Both the position numbers and the translations under genes were made by a program. 64,000 nucleotides of DNA, taken from Temnothorax longispinosus. Lineage: Eukaryota > Arthropoda > Insecta > Hymenoptera > Formicidae. The stretch spans positions 8,835,019 to 8,899,018 of the forward strand of contig NC_092367.1 of NCBI RefSeq assembly GCF_030848805.1. Direction: 5' to 3'. The notes beneath the pieces were generated by a model. The model searched no databases, was not told the origin of the DNA, and saw nothing but the letters and a program-made list of their open reading frames with translations. The stretch's first letter is position 1; the number at the start of each line of letters is the position of its first letter. Positions 45,501 through 56,200 of the stretch are shown piece by piece.

Positions 45501-48500
45501 CGCAGCGATCGAACAAGGACAGATTACTATAGTTAAACAAGGACACGTATAGAGAAAACAGGATTAGAAATGTTGACATTAGTTGCTTTCCATTTACATC
45601 AAAACTCAGATAATTCTCACTTGTGATGTCATTCTGTCTTTATTATTCATTAATTCCCAAAAAGGATAGATCGACGTCACAAGTGAGAATTAGCTGAGTT
45701 TTGATGTAAATGGAAAGCACCTATTATCGATATCGAGGAAGTTCGGCCGTCGCTATAGGATCCCCTTAAGTGTGCCTACAGATAAAAATCTAATGGATTT
45801 AGATCAGGCAAACGTGCAGGCCTGAAATGTAATACTTCGATCATAACTCATAAACCAGACATTTCCGGACATACATGTATGAACATTTTTTCTTGTTTAT
45901 GTGTAGGGAATTTACTCCCAAAGGTTGTATAAGTATTTCTGAATCACCCTGTATATCCGTAAAAGAGACATGTAGTTGCATATTGCAAATTGCATAATTT
46001 TTTTTGCAAAGCAACTATGTGTTTTCTTTACACCAATTAATTCATCTTATTACTTTGTACATAAAAGTGTTAAAGTACAATTACTAAAAAATGAATAATT
46101 TATGAGATATTTTATTTCATGTCAAAATATGCCAGAATTTGAAATATTTGATAAACTATTCATTTTTTAATAACTCTACCTTAATAACTTTTACGTAAAA
46201 TAATTTTATATGTAGAATAATTAGAAGAATCATATTATGCAAAAAAGCATACAATTCTATTTAAAAAGATAATGATGACCTTTATGTGAGCTTAAACAAT
46301 CGATAATTCTCTTATTATTATTTAAAAAATCGAATTTTTCGAAAATTTGTTTTACTGTTATTTGTTCTCCTTGATATCCTACAACTTTTGTCTAAAACGT
46401 TTTTCAATATCTTCCATATTTTTCGAGATATTTGTCTGGGATAATTAAAATGGGACATCTTGTACATTCATAACATGTAAGGAAGTACCACAGACTTCTA
46501 TTATAATTTAATCTGTGGAAGTACAGATTAAATTATAAAGAATTAAATTTATGGCATATTATCGTATTATTCAGTGTGGCATATTTTTAAGGATGTATGT
46601 ACAAGGTTCGTATGTAATACAAGTGTTATTAAATGCTATAGAATAGTATTAATGCGTAAAAGCTGTACATGCTTAATGAAAAAAAAGATTAATGATAGGA
46701 AATCGTTTATTGATATGATTCTTTCAAATCTAATACTAAACGATTAAAATTGCAAAATTTGCCGAATACATCTCTCGACTTATTTTTCTTTCTCCCTTTG
46801 ACTTCTTTTACTTTCTTCTACGATTTCTTCTGTTTCATGCCGATTATTCAGACCTGCCCAGCGAGAAATGACCCATCGAATCGACGTCTATCGATGTCTA
46901 ATTAGACGTCGCGGTCGATTCGATGTGTCATTTCCGGCTGTTTATGTTCTTCGACTGTTTTCCGATCGCAACGTCTGTACAACTTAATACTTGGCATGCT
47001 AAATAGACTGCTAATTATAATGTGATAAAATAACGTAAAGCGAAACGCAATATACACAAACCTGTCTTGCCGTGCTGTCGCGATCCCGGCATCTGCTTAA
47101 GTTCAGTTTGTCCTTCATGATCTGCGAAATGTTTAATAAGCGATAGTAGCATTAAGATGATATTAGTTTTGAGCGCTTTTGTGAACGTGTTAATACATGT
47201 AACAAAGCATTTGCGTGACTATGAATCGTAATAGCAAATGTAGCGAGATATAATCGCAGTGATTAGGTACAATAAATTATAATGTGTGTTATGTTATTAT
47301 CTATATATTATAATTCTTATATATAAGTGATAGTGATTATTATATTAATGTATTAAAAATTTAATAATCATAGTATAGGGCAATTGATTTCAGTTAATTG
47401 CCGAAGTATCTTGAAAAGAATATTTGTCTCTGTATACAGAATGATTATATTAAGTAACAATTAAGTATTTAATTAATTACCTTGACTTCTTCTCGTGCCT
47501 GCTCGATGAAGCTCCGTTGAACTGTCAACTCCTTGTTGTCAATCTTGAACTTTGTTGGATTTTTCTCAACAATACGTGCACACGTATTAAGGACGACATA
47601 GAAAGACAAAATTCAAATTACAAAATAAATTTAAATCTAATTTTATTAACATTTACATCTGAATTTATATCTAAATTTCCATTTCAAACTGGAATTCATT
47701 TAAGCGCAAATTTGAAGTCAAATCCAAACTTCAGTACACATCCGTGTTCACGCGGATCAAATTCAAATTTGAGTGTCGTTAAATTGGAACGTTTCAGATT
47801 GGAAAAGGATATAGATAGTGTCCTCGAGATCGTCGAGGTCCCATTCAATGGAACGAAGCGCCTTCCGCAGCTCAGTGGTGGTCCAATCGAGTTCATCTGT
47901 ACGCGAGATCGCTGTGGCCGATCCGCTCAGCGGCATACTGCCGGTCGGCGACGTGATCGCGACATTCTGCAGCTCGCTCCAACGCCCGTACAAGCCGCGA
48001 TTCTTATTCAACGCCTTGCACACCTCGCTGAAACAATCCAGGCCAATTAAGACTTGCCACCAGCCACGTTTAATAGCCTACATCTAAACAAATTCGCACA
48101 AGCATCGTATAAATCAATCAATGATGCGTCCAGTAGGTATAAGAAAGATACGCAATTCAAATTTAAATCAACATTCAATCCAAAATCAATTCAGATTTTA
48201 AATTCAAATGATATCTGATCAAACTCTACTATTTATGCTCAAACACATATACATTTATATTCATCTAAATTCATGTATGTATATTTACATATAAAGTATG
48301 TGAGATATCTCTATAAATATATTTTTATGCAGTCATACAAGTTAATCCTTCTTTTGATTTTTGCTTAAAGATTATTAGAAAATTGGAGTTGCCCTTGCAA
48401 TTCTGTATTTATATATTACATAATTGCATTAAATGAATAACGCGAATTAGTTTAAACGTCCACACAAAATGTAGGGAGGTCCAGGTTCGAATCCTGGCTG

Positions 48501-49749
48501 GGGTTTTATTTTTCACAACATATTTTTTATGTGTATTTGGTATTTGGTATCCTATCCTATACATTCCATATTTCCACATACCGTATGTTTCCAATTTTCT
48601 GAAGATTGTGTTAGTATGATTAAATTGATAGGTCAATTTAATTACGTGATACCGTGTTAGGTTTTATTAAGACTGCGTTTTAAAACTGTAAGTAACGGCG
48701 TATGGTTTGCTAAAATGAAGAATTATACGCAAATAATTATTAGGCTACCAAAATCCAGTCCTGACATTCGAATTGGCGTTTCCTCTAAATTGATTGTATA
48801 TTATAGCAGTCGTGTTTCACTTATTATTATTGAATAATACAATATAATTTAAAACAAAAAAAATATATATTACGTAATACTCTCTATTAAATTATTGACA
48901 TCTGTTATTTTTCGTGGCGCTATTTTAAATAAACTCTGAATTAAACTTTACAAAAAGAAATTACATTCTTTCGTTCGAAGACTTCACTGAATTATTATGC
49001 TACCTATGAATAGTATGAATAATAATGTTGCGAAGAAATTTGGAAATATTTTCGTTGAGCTGTTCAATTTTTAGGAAAAAAAAATTATAGACTAAAACTC
49101 CTAATATCTCTAATAAAGAAATCGCCATTCCGCCAATGATTTCTTCCGTCGAAGAAATTACGCCGACAGATCCTGTCGCCAGAGATCTCGTCAACGCGCA
49201 ACATCGTGTAACATTTATACGGAGAAACCATCACGGTTTCTCCGTATAAATGTTACACGATGTTGCGCGTGATGCGTATCGGCTGTCACGAGTTCGAGTA
49301 TTGTTTCTGTTCGGAGCAATATGTGTCAACTGGAGATAACTACCGCGCTGCGAGGCGTTTCTTAAAACACGAGGCGATAACGGTCCCGTTAATCCGTTAT
49401 CGCGGTAAATTCGCCTCTAATCCGGCGATATTACGTCGATACAAATTCTTATCGGCGTCACCGTTATCGGCGTTTGCAAGCGCTCGCTTTTATCCCGCGC
49501 GCTCACTCACGCACGATCACTACCCCCTCCCCCATCGTCTCCCTTTTCTAACCCTCTCCCCATCAAAAAATCACGGGGACGACACACAGAGGGATCTATG
49601 CGCTCTCGAAACGCGGTCCCCTCTTTCCTTTCTTTTTGTTTTTCTCGTCGTGTTCGCGCGACGCACGTCGCGTGAGAAAACAATCGATGCGACACTCGCT
49701 CGCGGCGCACTTACTCCTTGACGACAAAGAACGGATTTTCTAGCGTCAT
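38148..49749 (-). CDS. Syx6: Syntaxin-6-type Qc-SNARE, six coding exons
   Basis: A tail-anchored SNARE of trans-Golgi/endosome fusion. Exons in transcript order: 49749-49715, 48027-47813, 47575-47481, 47121-47062, 43583-43351, 42418-42324, 38224-38148. The terminal membrane exon is the seventh segment, so it is six coding introns and seven coding segments in all. The sum is 810 nt, or 269 residues (human syntaxin-6 has 255). The start MTLENPFFVVKDEV matches the family N-terminus, and TELRKALRSIEWDLDDLEDTI is the diagnostic N-terminal helix. The SNARE motif is about 170-235, with probable zero-layer Gln211 in DEQAVML. A hydrophobic tail, WVAIGVLTAILVFLIILFII, ends two codons before the stop. 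The intron between segments 2 and 3 is U12-type AT-AC. Two large introns hold mariner-type relics. Confidence 0.93.
39586..40087. mobile_element. Possible piggyBac-like relic
   Basis: A left end TTAACCCTAGAACACCACAC at 39586 resembles the TTAACCCTAGAA start known for piggyBac. A possible right end GGTGTTTAAA lies near 40080. The repeated CACTGGGTATA and GGGTGTGCTACACCC motifs lie inside or just beyond. The right boundary is uncertain. Confidence 0.4.
40198..40755. mobile_element. MITE in the last syntaxin-6 intron
   Basis: The ends ATATGCAGTATAGCGCCAAC and GTTGGCGCTATACTGCATAT are perfect inverted repeats. The mirror continues for about 110 bp on each side through the ACAAAATCGGAGAGG-type sequence. 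The element is about 558 bp and non-coding. Confidence 0.8.
41045..41193. mobile_element. Short MITE (CCCTATTATGATAGGATCC)
   Basis: The left end GCCCTATTATGATAGGATCC is mirrored on the right by AGGATCCTATCTCATATAAT followed by AGGGC. The element is about 145 bp and carries no gene. It lies in the syntaxin-6 intron. Confidence 0.65.
42528..42566. repeat. (TA)n microsatellite
   Basis: A pure TA run immediately before the mariner-type relic; TA-rich DNA is a preferred target of that superfamily. Confidence 0.9.
42572..43132 (-). mobile_element. Mariner-type relic with transposase C-terminal fragment
   Basis: The inverted ends CAGTGTTCTGTGACTCGAGG and CTCAAGTTATGGGACACTCTG are flanked by TA. 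On the minus strand, 42999-42766 encodes the C-terminal tail of a transposase: KSIVYAEQSYNRNELVDRIM, then RNSPGMVDRAVKSLL and CIESAGDNFEQ. This layout matches the tail of insect DDE transposases ending in ...GGHFEHLL, recalled from the family. The catalytic region is deleted. It lies between syntaxin-6 coding segments 5 and 6. Confidence 0.75.
44565..45951 (-). mobile_element. Mariner-type relic with two further nested elements
   Basis: The outer inverted ends CAGGGTGATTCAGAAATACT and AGTATTTCTGAATCACCCTG are flanked by TA at 44563-44564 and 45952-45953. A minus-strand fragment (about 45085-44930) encodes NEETLHQRIVDACKIICNLH and then, with interruptions, a tail like that of the 42572 relic. 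A TTAA-flanked element occupies 45103-45769 (TTAAGGGGATCCTAAA and TAGGATCCCCTTAA), and within it a palindrome at 45585-45718 (GCTTTCCATTTACATC and its mirror) forms a third level. The insertion order is outer, TTAA element, inner palindrome. Confidence 0.8.
47576..47812 (-). other. U12-type AT-AC intron in syntaxin-6
   Basis: The donor reads ATATCCTTTT, the exact U12 AT-AC consensus. Near the 3' end TCCTTAAT resembles the U12 branch-site consensus, followed 10 nt later by an AC acceptor (GTGTGCAC|GTATTG). Joining gives ...LEDTICIVEKNPTKFKI, matching the conserved family sequence and keeping the frame. No usable GT-AG pair exists that preserves these residues. Confidence 0.88.
48028..49714 (-). 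other. Syntaxin-6 intron 1 with a tRNA half and a palindrome
   Basis: The intron holds a B-box/T-arm fragment at about 48478-48508 (CCAGGTTCGAATCCTGG, a perfect T arm on the plus strand) with no A box or anticodon arm, so it is a partial tRNA or SINE relic. A perfect palindrome lies at 49194-49270. From about 49270 the sequence turns CpG-rich toward exon 1. No other exon is recognised. Confidence 0.6.
49194..49270. repeat. Perfect 36-bp inverted repeat, 5-nt loop
   Basis: The left arm 49194-49229 (starting ACGCGCAACATCGTG) and right arm 49235-49270 (ending CACGATGTTGCGCGT) are exact reverse complements, with loop ATCAC. The flanks outside are not mirrored. It lies at the edge of the CpG-rich syntaxin-6 promoter region. 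Confidence 0.9.
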
Positions 49750-51092
49750 TCCTCTATCCGCTCCGTCTTTGAATTTAGAGCCTGGGCCGCGGCCTGTCTC
49801 GCCGCGACGGCCGCGCGGCACCCTCGGTGGAAGCGCGTTCGCGCCTCGGCCGCTCGCTCATCGGTGGGACGAGATTCCAAGCGCGATCAGTGGTCCCCCC
49901 GAGGATTTCGGCGCGCTTGTTAAACTTTGCAATCACGGGAGCTGCAGCCGCGCAGCAAACCCGTCTTCGTCTGGTGGCCTACAGCAGGAGTGCGCGGCAC
50001 TGCGCGTACGGACTACGGAGTACGGAGTACGGACGGTGTCGTGACCGCGTGAGAGCGCGATCTCGGATCTCGGTGTGCCTCCCCCCCCCCCGCTAGCTCC
50101 TGCTCGCACTAGCAGCGTAGCGTTGCCGTGATGTGACGTGTGTGACGTCTGCTCCGGCTCCGGCGTCGCGCACCACTATTTATTCGATTCATCCTCGCGG
50201 ACGTGCGCGCCCCGTCGTGGCGCGTCACGGCACGACGCCGCGCGACGTTCGCTACGCTGCCACGCAGCGCTACTCGCTAGTCGNNNNNNNNNNNNNNNNN
50301 NNNNNNNNNNNNNNNNNNNNNNNNNNNNNNNNNNNNNNNNNNNNNNNNNNNNNNNNNNNNNNNNNNNNNNNNNNNNNNNNNNNNNNNNNNNNNNNNNNNN
50401 NNNNNNNNNNNNNNNNNNNNNNNNNNNNNNNNNNNNNNNNNNNNNNNNNNNNNNNNNNNNNNNNNNNNNNNNNNNNNNNNNNNNNNNNNNNNNNNNNNNN
50501 NNNNNNNNNNNNNNNNNNNNNNNNNNNNNNNNNNNNNNNNNNNNNNNNNNNNNNNNNNNNNNNNNNNNNNNNNNNNNNNNNNNNNNNNNNNNNNNNNNNN
50601 NNNNNNNNNNNNNNNNNNNNNNNNNNNNNNNNNNNNNNNNNNNNNNNNNNNNNNNNNNNNNNNNNNNNNNNNNNNNNNNNNNNNNNNNNNNNNNNNNNNN
50701 NNNNNNNNNNNNNNNNNNNNNNNNNNNNNNNNNNNNNNNNNNNNNNNNNNNNNNNNNNNNNNNNNNNNNNNNNNNNNNNNNNNAAGCGTCAAAGCCAAAG
50801 CAGCGCGAAGACGCCGAAATTTTGACGCTGTTTTCCTTTTCATGAATTTCAATTGACGCCGGCGTCAATTGTGGTCATGCGACCTTCTTGCCGCTGAAAA
50901 TGAGCGTCGAGCGTCAGCCGTCAGCATGAAAAGGCACCTTTACAGTGTAGTTACCAGTATAGTTACAAGTTACAAGTCACGCGCGCCACTTTAGTTCGGT
51001 TTAAAATTCGTACGGAACCGAAACGGACGGAACGTATCGCGAATTCGAATTCGGTACTCGTAGTGCAGTGCGATTTGATTTATTGTGGGTTC
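49750..51092. promoter_or_regulatory. CpG-rich promoter region with assembly gap
   Basis: Starting about 500 bp inside syntaxin-6 intron 1, and from 49750 upstream of its start codon, sequence is GC- and CpG-rich, consistent with a 5' UTR and promoter. Unknown bases fill 50284-50783 (exactly 500 N). Right after the gap, 50784-50939 is the right part of a Harbinger-type MITE; then 50960-51092 is again promoter-like. Open frames running through the N block are meaningless. Confidence 0.55.
50784..50939. mobile_element. Harbinger-type MITE, left end lost in gap
   Basis: This is nearly identical to 26326-26473, apart from a 6-bp duplication (GTCAGCCGTCAGC). It ends GGCACCT followed by TTA, as at 26474. 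Its left end is hidden by the N gap, so the gap probably begins or ends inside this repeat. Confidence 0.85.
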
Positions 51093-51147
51093 ATGAATTT
51101 CGCGAAGAATTCATCGTCGTCCCAACTGATCCAAGGCCAATTTCCGC
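51093..51147 (+). CDS. Candidate first coding exon of an unidentified gene
   Basis: An ATG opens 18 codons (MNFAKNSSSSQLIQGQFP) followed by a strong donor, C|GTAAGTCTG. CpG-rich upstream DNA and the divergent orientation relative to syntaxin-6 would fit a shared promoter. No downstream exon was recognised on the plus strand in this window, so the rest could lie in a long intron structure beyond it. The protein family is not recognised; it may be a chance match. Confidence 0.3.
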
Positions 51148-51199
51148 GTAAGTCTGCCTGCCGTTGTGTAATTCGAGAGCTTCCCGGTGAGTATTGAGT

Positions 51200-51598
51200 A
51201 TCCCTTAACTACGAATATGCCATTTTCACCTGTGCTTTCCGTATCTCTTCTTTCAGTTTTTCTCTCCTTCCTTCCATTTCCCACTCTGTTTAATTAATTA
51301 TACTTTTCTCGTATTTAAAACAAAACGTAATGTGCCATAAGAAAAATGGACATGCGCGCAACTGACAAACATAACCTATTTGAGTCTTATTGTCATGTAA
51401 CGAGGGATGACGTGATTGACGTGTAGCTCTGCTATCGCGAATGATAGTAACGGAAAGGTCCTGGGTCCTGGGTTCGACCCCGGCCCTGCCTTCATCTTAC
51501 ATTTTTCCTCGTTTCAGAGCTAATGTCCTCCGTTATGGGGTTGACGATTAAGAGGAAGGTTAAGGATTAAAGATCCGCAAGGATTAATAATCTGTTTA
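51200..51598. other. Non-coding stretch with a tRNA-like B box
   Basis: No gene is recognised here. At about 51460-51491 the sequence CCTGGGTTCGACCCCGG followed by CCCTGCC looks like a tRNA T arm and 3' acceptor, with a direct repeat GGTCCTGGGTCCTGGG just before it. There is no convincing anticodon arm. It is a probable SINE or tRNA relic. Confidence 0.45.
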
Positions 51599-51599
51599 A

Positions 51600-52196
51600 G
51601 GGCCGGTTGTTCCACTTTCAGATAAACTATCTGGTAACTTATCTGATGGATAAATGTCTGGTAGAGCGTTGTTCCATTTCTCGGTAAAATTTAACTTCCT
51701 GATAAATGGCCACTATCGACAGATAAATTATACGGTACTTTGGGTACCGTGTAAGACTTATCTGACAGATAAATGCGTAGTGGGATTAGAAATCATACCC
51801 CGTCAGCGGAAGATGCGCAGCGCTGGTGTATCTGACGTTTCACGCATTTGTATATTAATATTTTGCAATAAAGAATTTGGATATTATCGAACGGACGGTA
51901 TCGGACGGTATCGAAAATGGAACCAGGATTATGCGAAAATCAATTTCTTTATGGTGACGAAGATGATAACGAAGAATCTGATGAAGAAATATATATAGTG
52001 GTGCTTCGCAAGCAATATACAGTTCGTCCACGTCCAGATTTATTTAACGAATATGATAATATAGAATTTGTATAGGATTAATAACCGTGGAACAACGCTC
52101 ACTAAATAGCTGGTAAACTACCCGGTAAGATTTATCCTATAGGTAGTAATCTGTCGAGTAAGCCGAGATTTATCGAAAGGTGGAACAACCGGCCCT
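51600..52196. mobile_element. MITE with GGGCCGGTTGTTCCAC ends
   Basis: The ends GGGCCGGTTGTTCCAC and GTGGAACAACCGGCCC are perfect inverted repeats about 597 bp apart, with further internal GCGTTGTTCC/GGAACAACGC pairs. A reading frame at 51654-51998 has no recognisable domain. Target-site flanks are TAA on the left and TGA on the right. Confidence 0.75.
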
Positions 52197-53208
52197 GAGA
52201 GTTTAAAAGAAGAAAGAGTAAAAAGAATTTTAAAACTAGAGCATCTGTGTTGTATTGCACAGGAGAAGCAGAAAACACCTTAATTTTCCTCATCCGAAGG
52301 ATGAGCTAAAAAAAGTCACGTAACGAGTCAACTTTCACAAAAACTGGCTTTTTGGAGAGGAATTTTTTTATCAGGGACAGTAGGTTACAAGTAAAACAGC
52401 AATGTTTTGGGATATATTTGTTTTTTTTTTCTTAAACTCTCGTAATCATAACAGTTCAGTATAACGATCTCGCTAGGATGGTGCTGTAAAATTAAATATT
52501 TGTTTTTGTTGAGGAATGTCTTGTCTTCCAATTAAAGTATATACAATGTTAGCTAATTAATTAAAAATATGGAAATCCTTGAGGCTTGCGGAAGGATATA
52601 TACACACACGCATTCACCTATGTAAATGTAAAGATAAAAATAAAATGCAGACGTCTTTTATGTTTGCGACGTCACTATATACATGATGTCATCAACAAAC
52701 TAAATTATCAAGATGTTCATTTCCTTTGTTTGTGATGATTGTGAAAAAGGTTTATTTCAGATGTAATTTGTAAAGTATAGATAATTATTTTTACGTACTG
52801 TCACAATCAAGGAAGATAATTAAATTTTTCTCTTTCAGCTGATAATACACTATATAAATGTATTTTCAACAAAAATATATTCTCTCCACGTGGCATTTTT
52901 AGGGTTTTTATATTAAATCTTGGAACTTTTGCAAGAATTCTATAAATAGAGAAAGTTAATAAGTGAATTAAACTGACTGATATATCAATATTAAATGGAA
53001 ATTTAAAATAAAAATAAAAAACACATAGATTGTTATCCTTTTTTCACATTTCATTCTAATAATTCTGTGAGTCAAGAGTTAAGCTGAAAGCTAAATTCTT
53101 TTGAAGCGAATAATGTGCTTTCGACGAAACGCTCAATATACATGCAAGCGTTACACGGTTAAAAGTTTATAAGCAATATAGCAGGGTTTTTTTTACATGT
53201 AAAGATGA
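52197..53208. other. 3' flank of gamma-SNAP
   Basis: A+T-rich sequence with no recognised exon; it contains the gamma-SNAP 3' UTR (minus strand). An imperfect hairpin sits near 52280-52330. Nothing else stands out. Confidence 0.55.
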
Positions 53209-56200
53209 TTAGCATAGGCCTTCCTCGTAGTCATCTTCTTCCCGCTTCTGTGTCGGTTTCGGCGGTGGTGCAATTTCCGACTTCTTCTCAACCATCTTTT
53301 CTGTTGATTGGCTAGTTTCACTGACTTCGTTCTTCGTCTATAAAATCAACAAACCGTCGTTATTGTATGCCCGACGAAATGTTAAAATATCTATAGTAAA
53401 ATAGTGGATAATGATAAAACGTAAAGTTACGTGGTTAACTTCCGCTTCGACGGTAGCCTGTCCAGTGACCTTGGACGCATTGGGAGAAACATAGGATTCC
53501 GCGGCGTTGGCTCTTACACCAGCAGGCGGGATAGCGTATTCCTGTTGTGGTAAAGGTAAACCTCGTGCTAGCTTGGCGTATTCCACGTCCATGTGCTTGA
53601 TAAAGGGACTATTAAGGGCCGCCCGAGCTGCATCCGCGTCCTCGTTATCATATGCCTGCAGCAGTATCTCCAACGTTTGCACCTGTAATAATCAATAAAT
53701 CGCAATTATCTACGTAATTGGCAAGTTTTCGATTGCCAAACAACTTTTTGCTGAGTAATATTAAGAAAATTTTACTAATAATACTATTTACTAAAATTCC
53801 TTTTTGTTACACTTAAATTGATTATTTTTTCTCACGTACTTCGGGGGCCTCGCAGAAGTTACCCCATTCTTTGAAGGCCTTCTCGGCCGCAACTTGATCA
53901 CCTCGCGCCAATTGCACCAATACCAATGCCACAGTGAGCCTTCCAAGTGACTGATAATATTTGATATCCTGATACATGCCAATTTCGCGACGTATTGCGT
54001 CCGCCGCCTCGTCATACATCTGGAGTTTCACCAACAGTCTTGCAGCTTTACTCATATATTCCGCCGCGTGTCGCGGACTGTCCTCGCCCTACGGACATAT
54101 CTTCTTTCAGGACTTCTTTAACTATGGATTTGGATGTGAAATTATTTAATTTTTAACGTTTTCAAAATTCTTGAATTTCTTCAAATTTTATCATACGAAC
54201 TTGGGCTGCGTTCGGGGAGCGCACTATCATCGCTATCGTTTATATTGCGTCATTCTATCCTTGTTTTACATCTAGTAAGTGATAAAGATTGACGCAATAA
54301 CGCTAATAATAAGTTCCCTGAATGTAGGTACCCTTAAGGGTCCACATATCTCAGTAAGTCCAAAAAAAAGGTGATTTTTGTGAATTTTTTGTGGAGAAAG
54401 TAAACAAAATAAATCATTCAATATTTTTGGATTATATTTATGATACTTTTAAGTAGTTATAAAAATGTTTTCAGCCCATTTGGCGAAGCGGGATACTGGG
54501 CAACGGCGACCTGTGCGCGGAATAGGTTGCTCTATGGCGGAAGTCCTCCAGGTCGTAAAATGTGTCTGAAACATCGAATCAATCGATTTTCCTGTTCAGT
54601 ACAAGTGTCCCTATAGAGTAGACTAAAAAAAATTATTTTGAATAAAAATTCATAAAATGGCGGCAGTTTAAAAAAAAAATTAATTTTCACTCTAAATTTT
54701 CGGTACTTTTTTGCTTATAAAAAATTAAATATTGCATATATCGATATGATTGTAGTCTACTCTATAGGGACACTTGTACTGAACAGGAAAATCGATTGAT
54801 TCGATGTTTTAGACACATTTTACGACCTGGAGGACTTCCGCCATGGAGCAACCTATTCCGCGCACAGGTCGCCGTTGCCCAGTATCCTGCTTCGCCAAAT
54901 GGGCTGAAAAAATTTTTATAACTACTTAAAAGTATCATAAATATAATCCAAAAATATTGAATGATTTATTTTGTTTACTTTCTCCACAAAAAATTCACAA
55001 AAATCACCTTTTTTTGGACCTACTGAGGTATATGGACCCTTAATCATACAAATATACATACGTATATATTTGTATGATTAAGTCTCAGACAACCTTCCTT
55101 TTCTCTCTTCAAATTAAATTTTTGTAATAATTTGTTTTGACTTATGACATAAAACGGCAGGGCCTACCATGATTATATCAGCCGCACGTTTAAACAGCTC
55201 CAGAGCTTGCTGTGGCTGTGTAGCTTCCAGCATCTTGGCTGCCTTGTCGAGAGCAGTTACGCCTGATTCAGGAGAGCCGTGCTGCTGGAAAAGGCTACAG
55301 GCACTGTGAGCTAGTTTTGATATCTCTGACAAATCACCCATTTCCTTGCAAATGACCAGAGCTTGCTCGATGCTCCTGAAAACATTACATTCTTATATTA
55401 TCGCAATACGTGATAAAATCTAAATACTGTATATATGATACGTACTTTGCTGCATGGAACCATCTATCTTGCATTAAATTGTAGATTTAAGGGAAATATA
55501 TGAGAATGTGTGAAATTTTACTTATAGAAACTTAAGGAAAAAATATAATTAGCACCAAAAAGTTAAATCGATTATTGATTTAAGTATGTTAAATTTACTG
55601 TTCCAATGAAAAACTGTGTTTCAAGACTAGCAAATAATCGGCATGCAGCATGAGTAGTGAAAAAAGTATATAAATTCACATAAAAAAATATTAAACTACA
55701 AAGATCTGGCTCAACCGAACATGGCATATTTCTATTTTACTTGTAAGAATCATTTATCAAAGTTTCATTATTAAAATAAAGTTTCATTATTAAAATATAA
55801 TTAGGTTTACATAAAGAAAAATTTGTTTCGTGTCTTTTAAATATCTTTATGAAAATAGCTTGTCATTAAAATAATGATAAAACAAGATACACATAAATGA
55901 ATTCTTTAGTGAACTTAACATATTATTAAAGATATATTTGCGCAACACCTGGAACCGAAAATCTGAAATTATCGTTTTTCATATCATTATTATATCAAAG
56001 GATACGCTTTGGTTTGCTTGTAACAGTCGGCTGCCTTTACTAAACAATCTTTACACTGCGCATATGACTTGGCTATTCGAAAGCATGTTGCTAAAGAAAA
56101 AATTAAGAAAGTTTAATTCTGTTAAGTCCTCGCAAAGTTTTTATGCAATTAATTTCTTAATTTATTATATGTTGAAAAATTTCAAGCAAATATAATTTCT

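Noticed and set aside
47517..48050. A 177-codon plus-strand frame
   Set aside because: It is antisense to syntaxin-6 coding segments 2 and 3 and the intron between them; the minus-strand reading matches a known family.
49260..49721. A 153-codon plus-strand frame
   Set aside because: It lies in CpG-rich promoter/intron sequence upstream of and overlapping syntaxin-6 exon 1, with no recognisable domain.
50133..50868. Long open frames of about 190-235 codons on both strands
   Set aside because: They run through the 500-N gap; most codons are unknown bases, so they carry no information.
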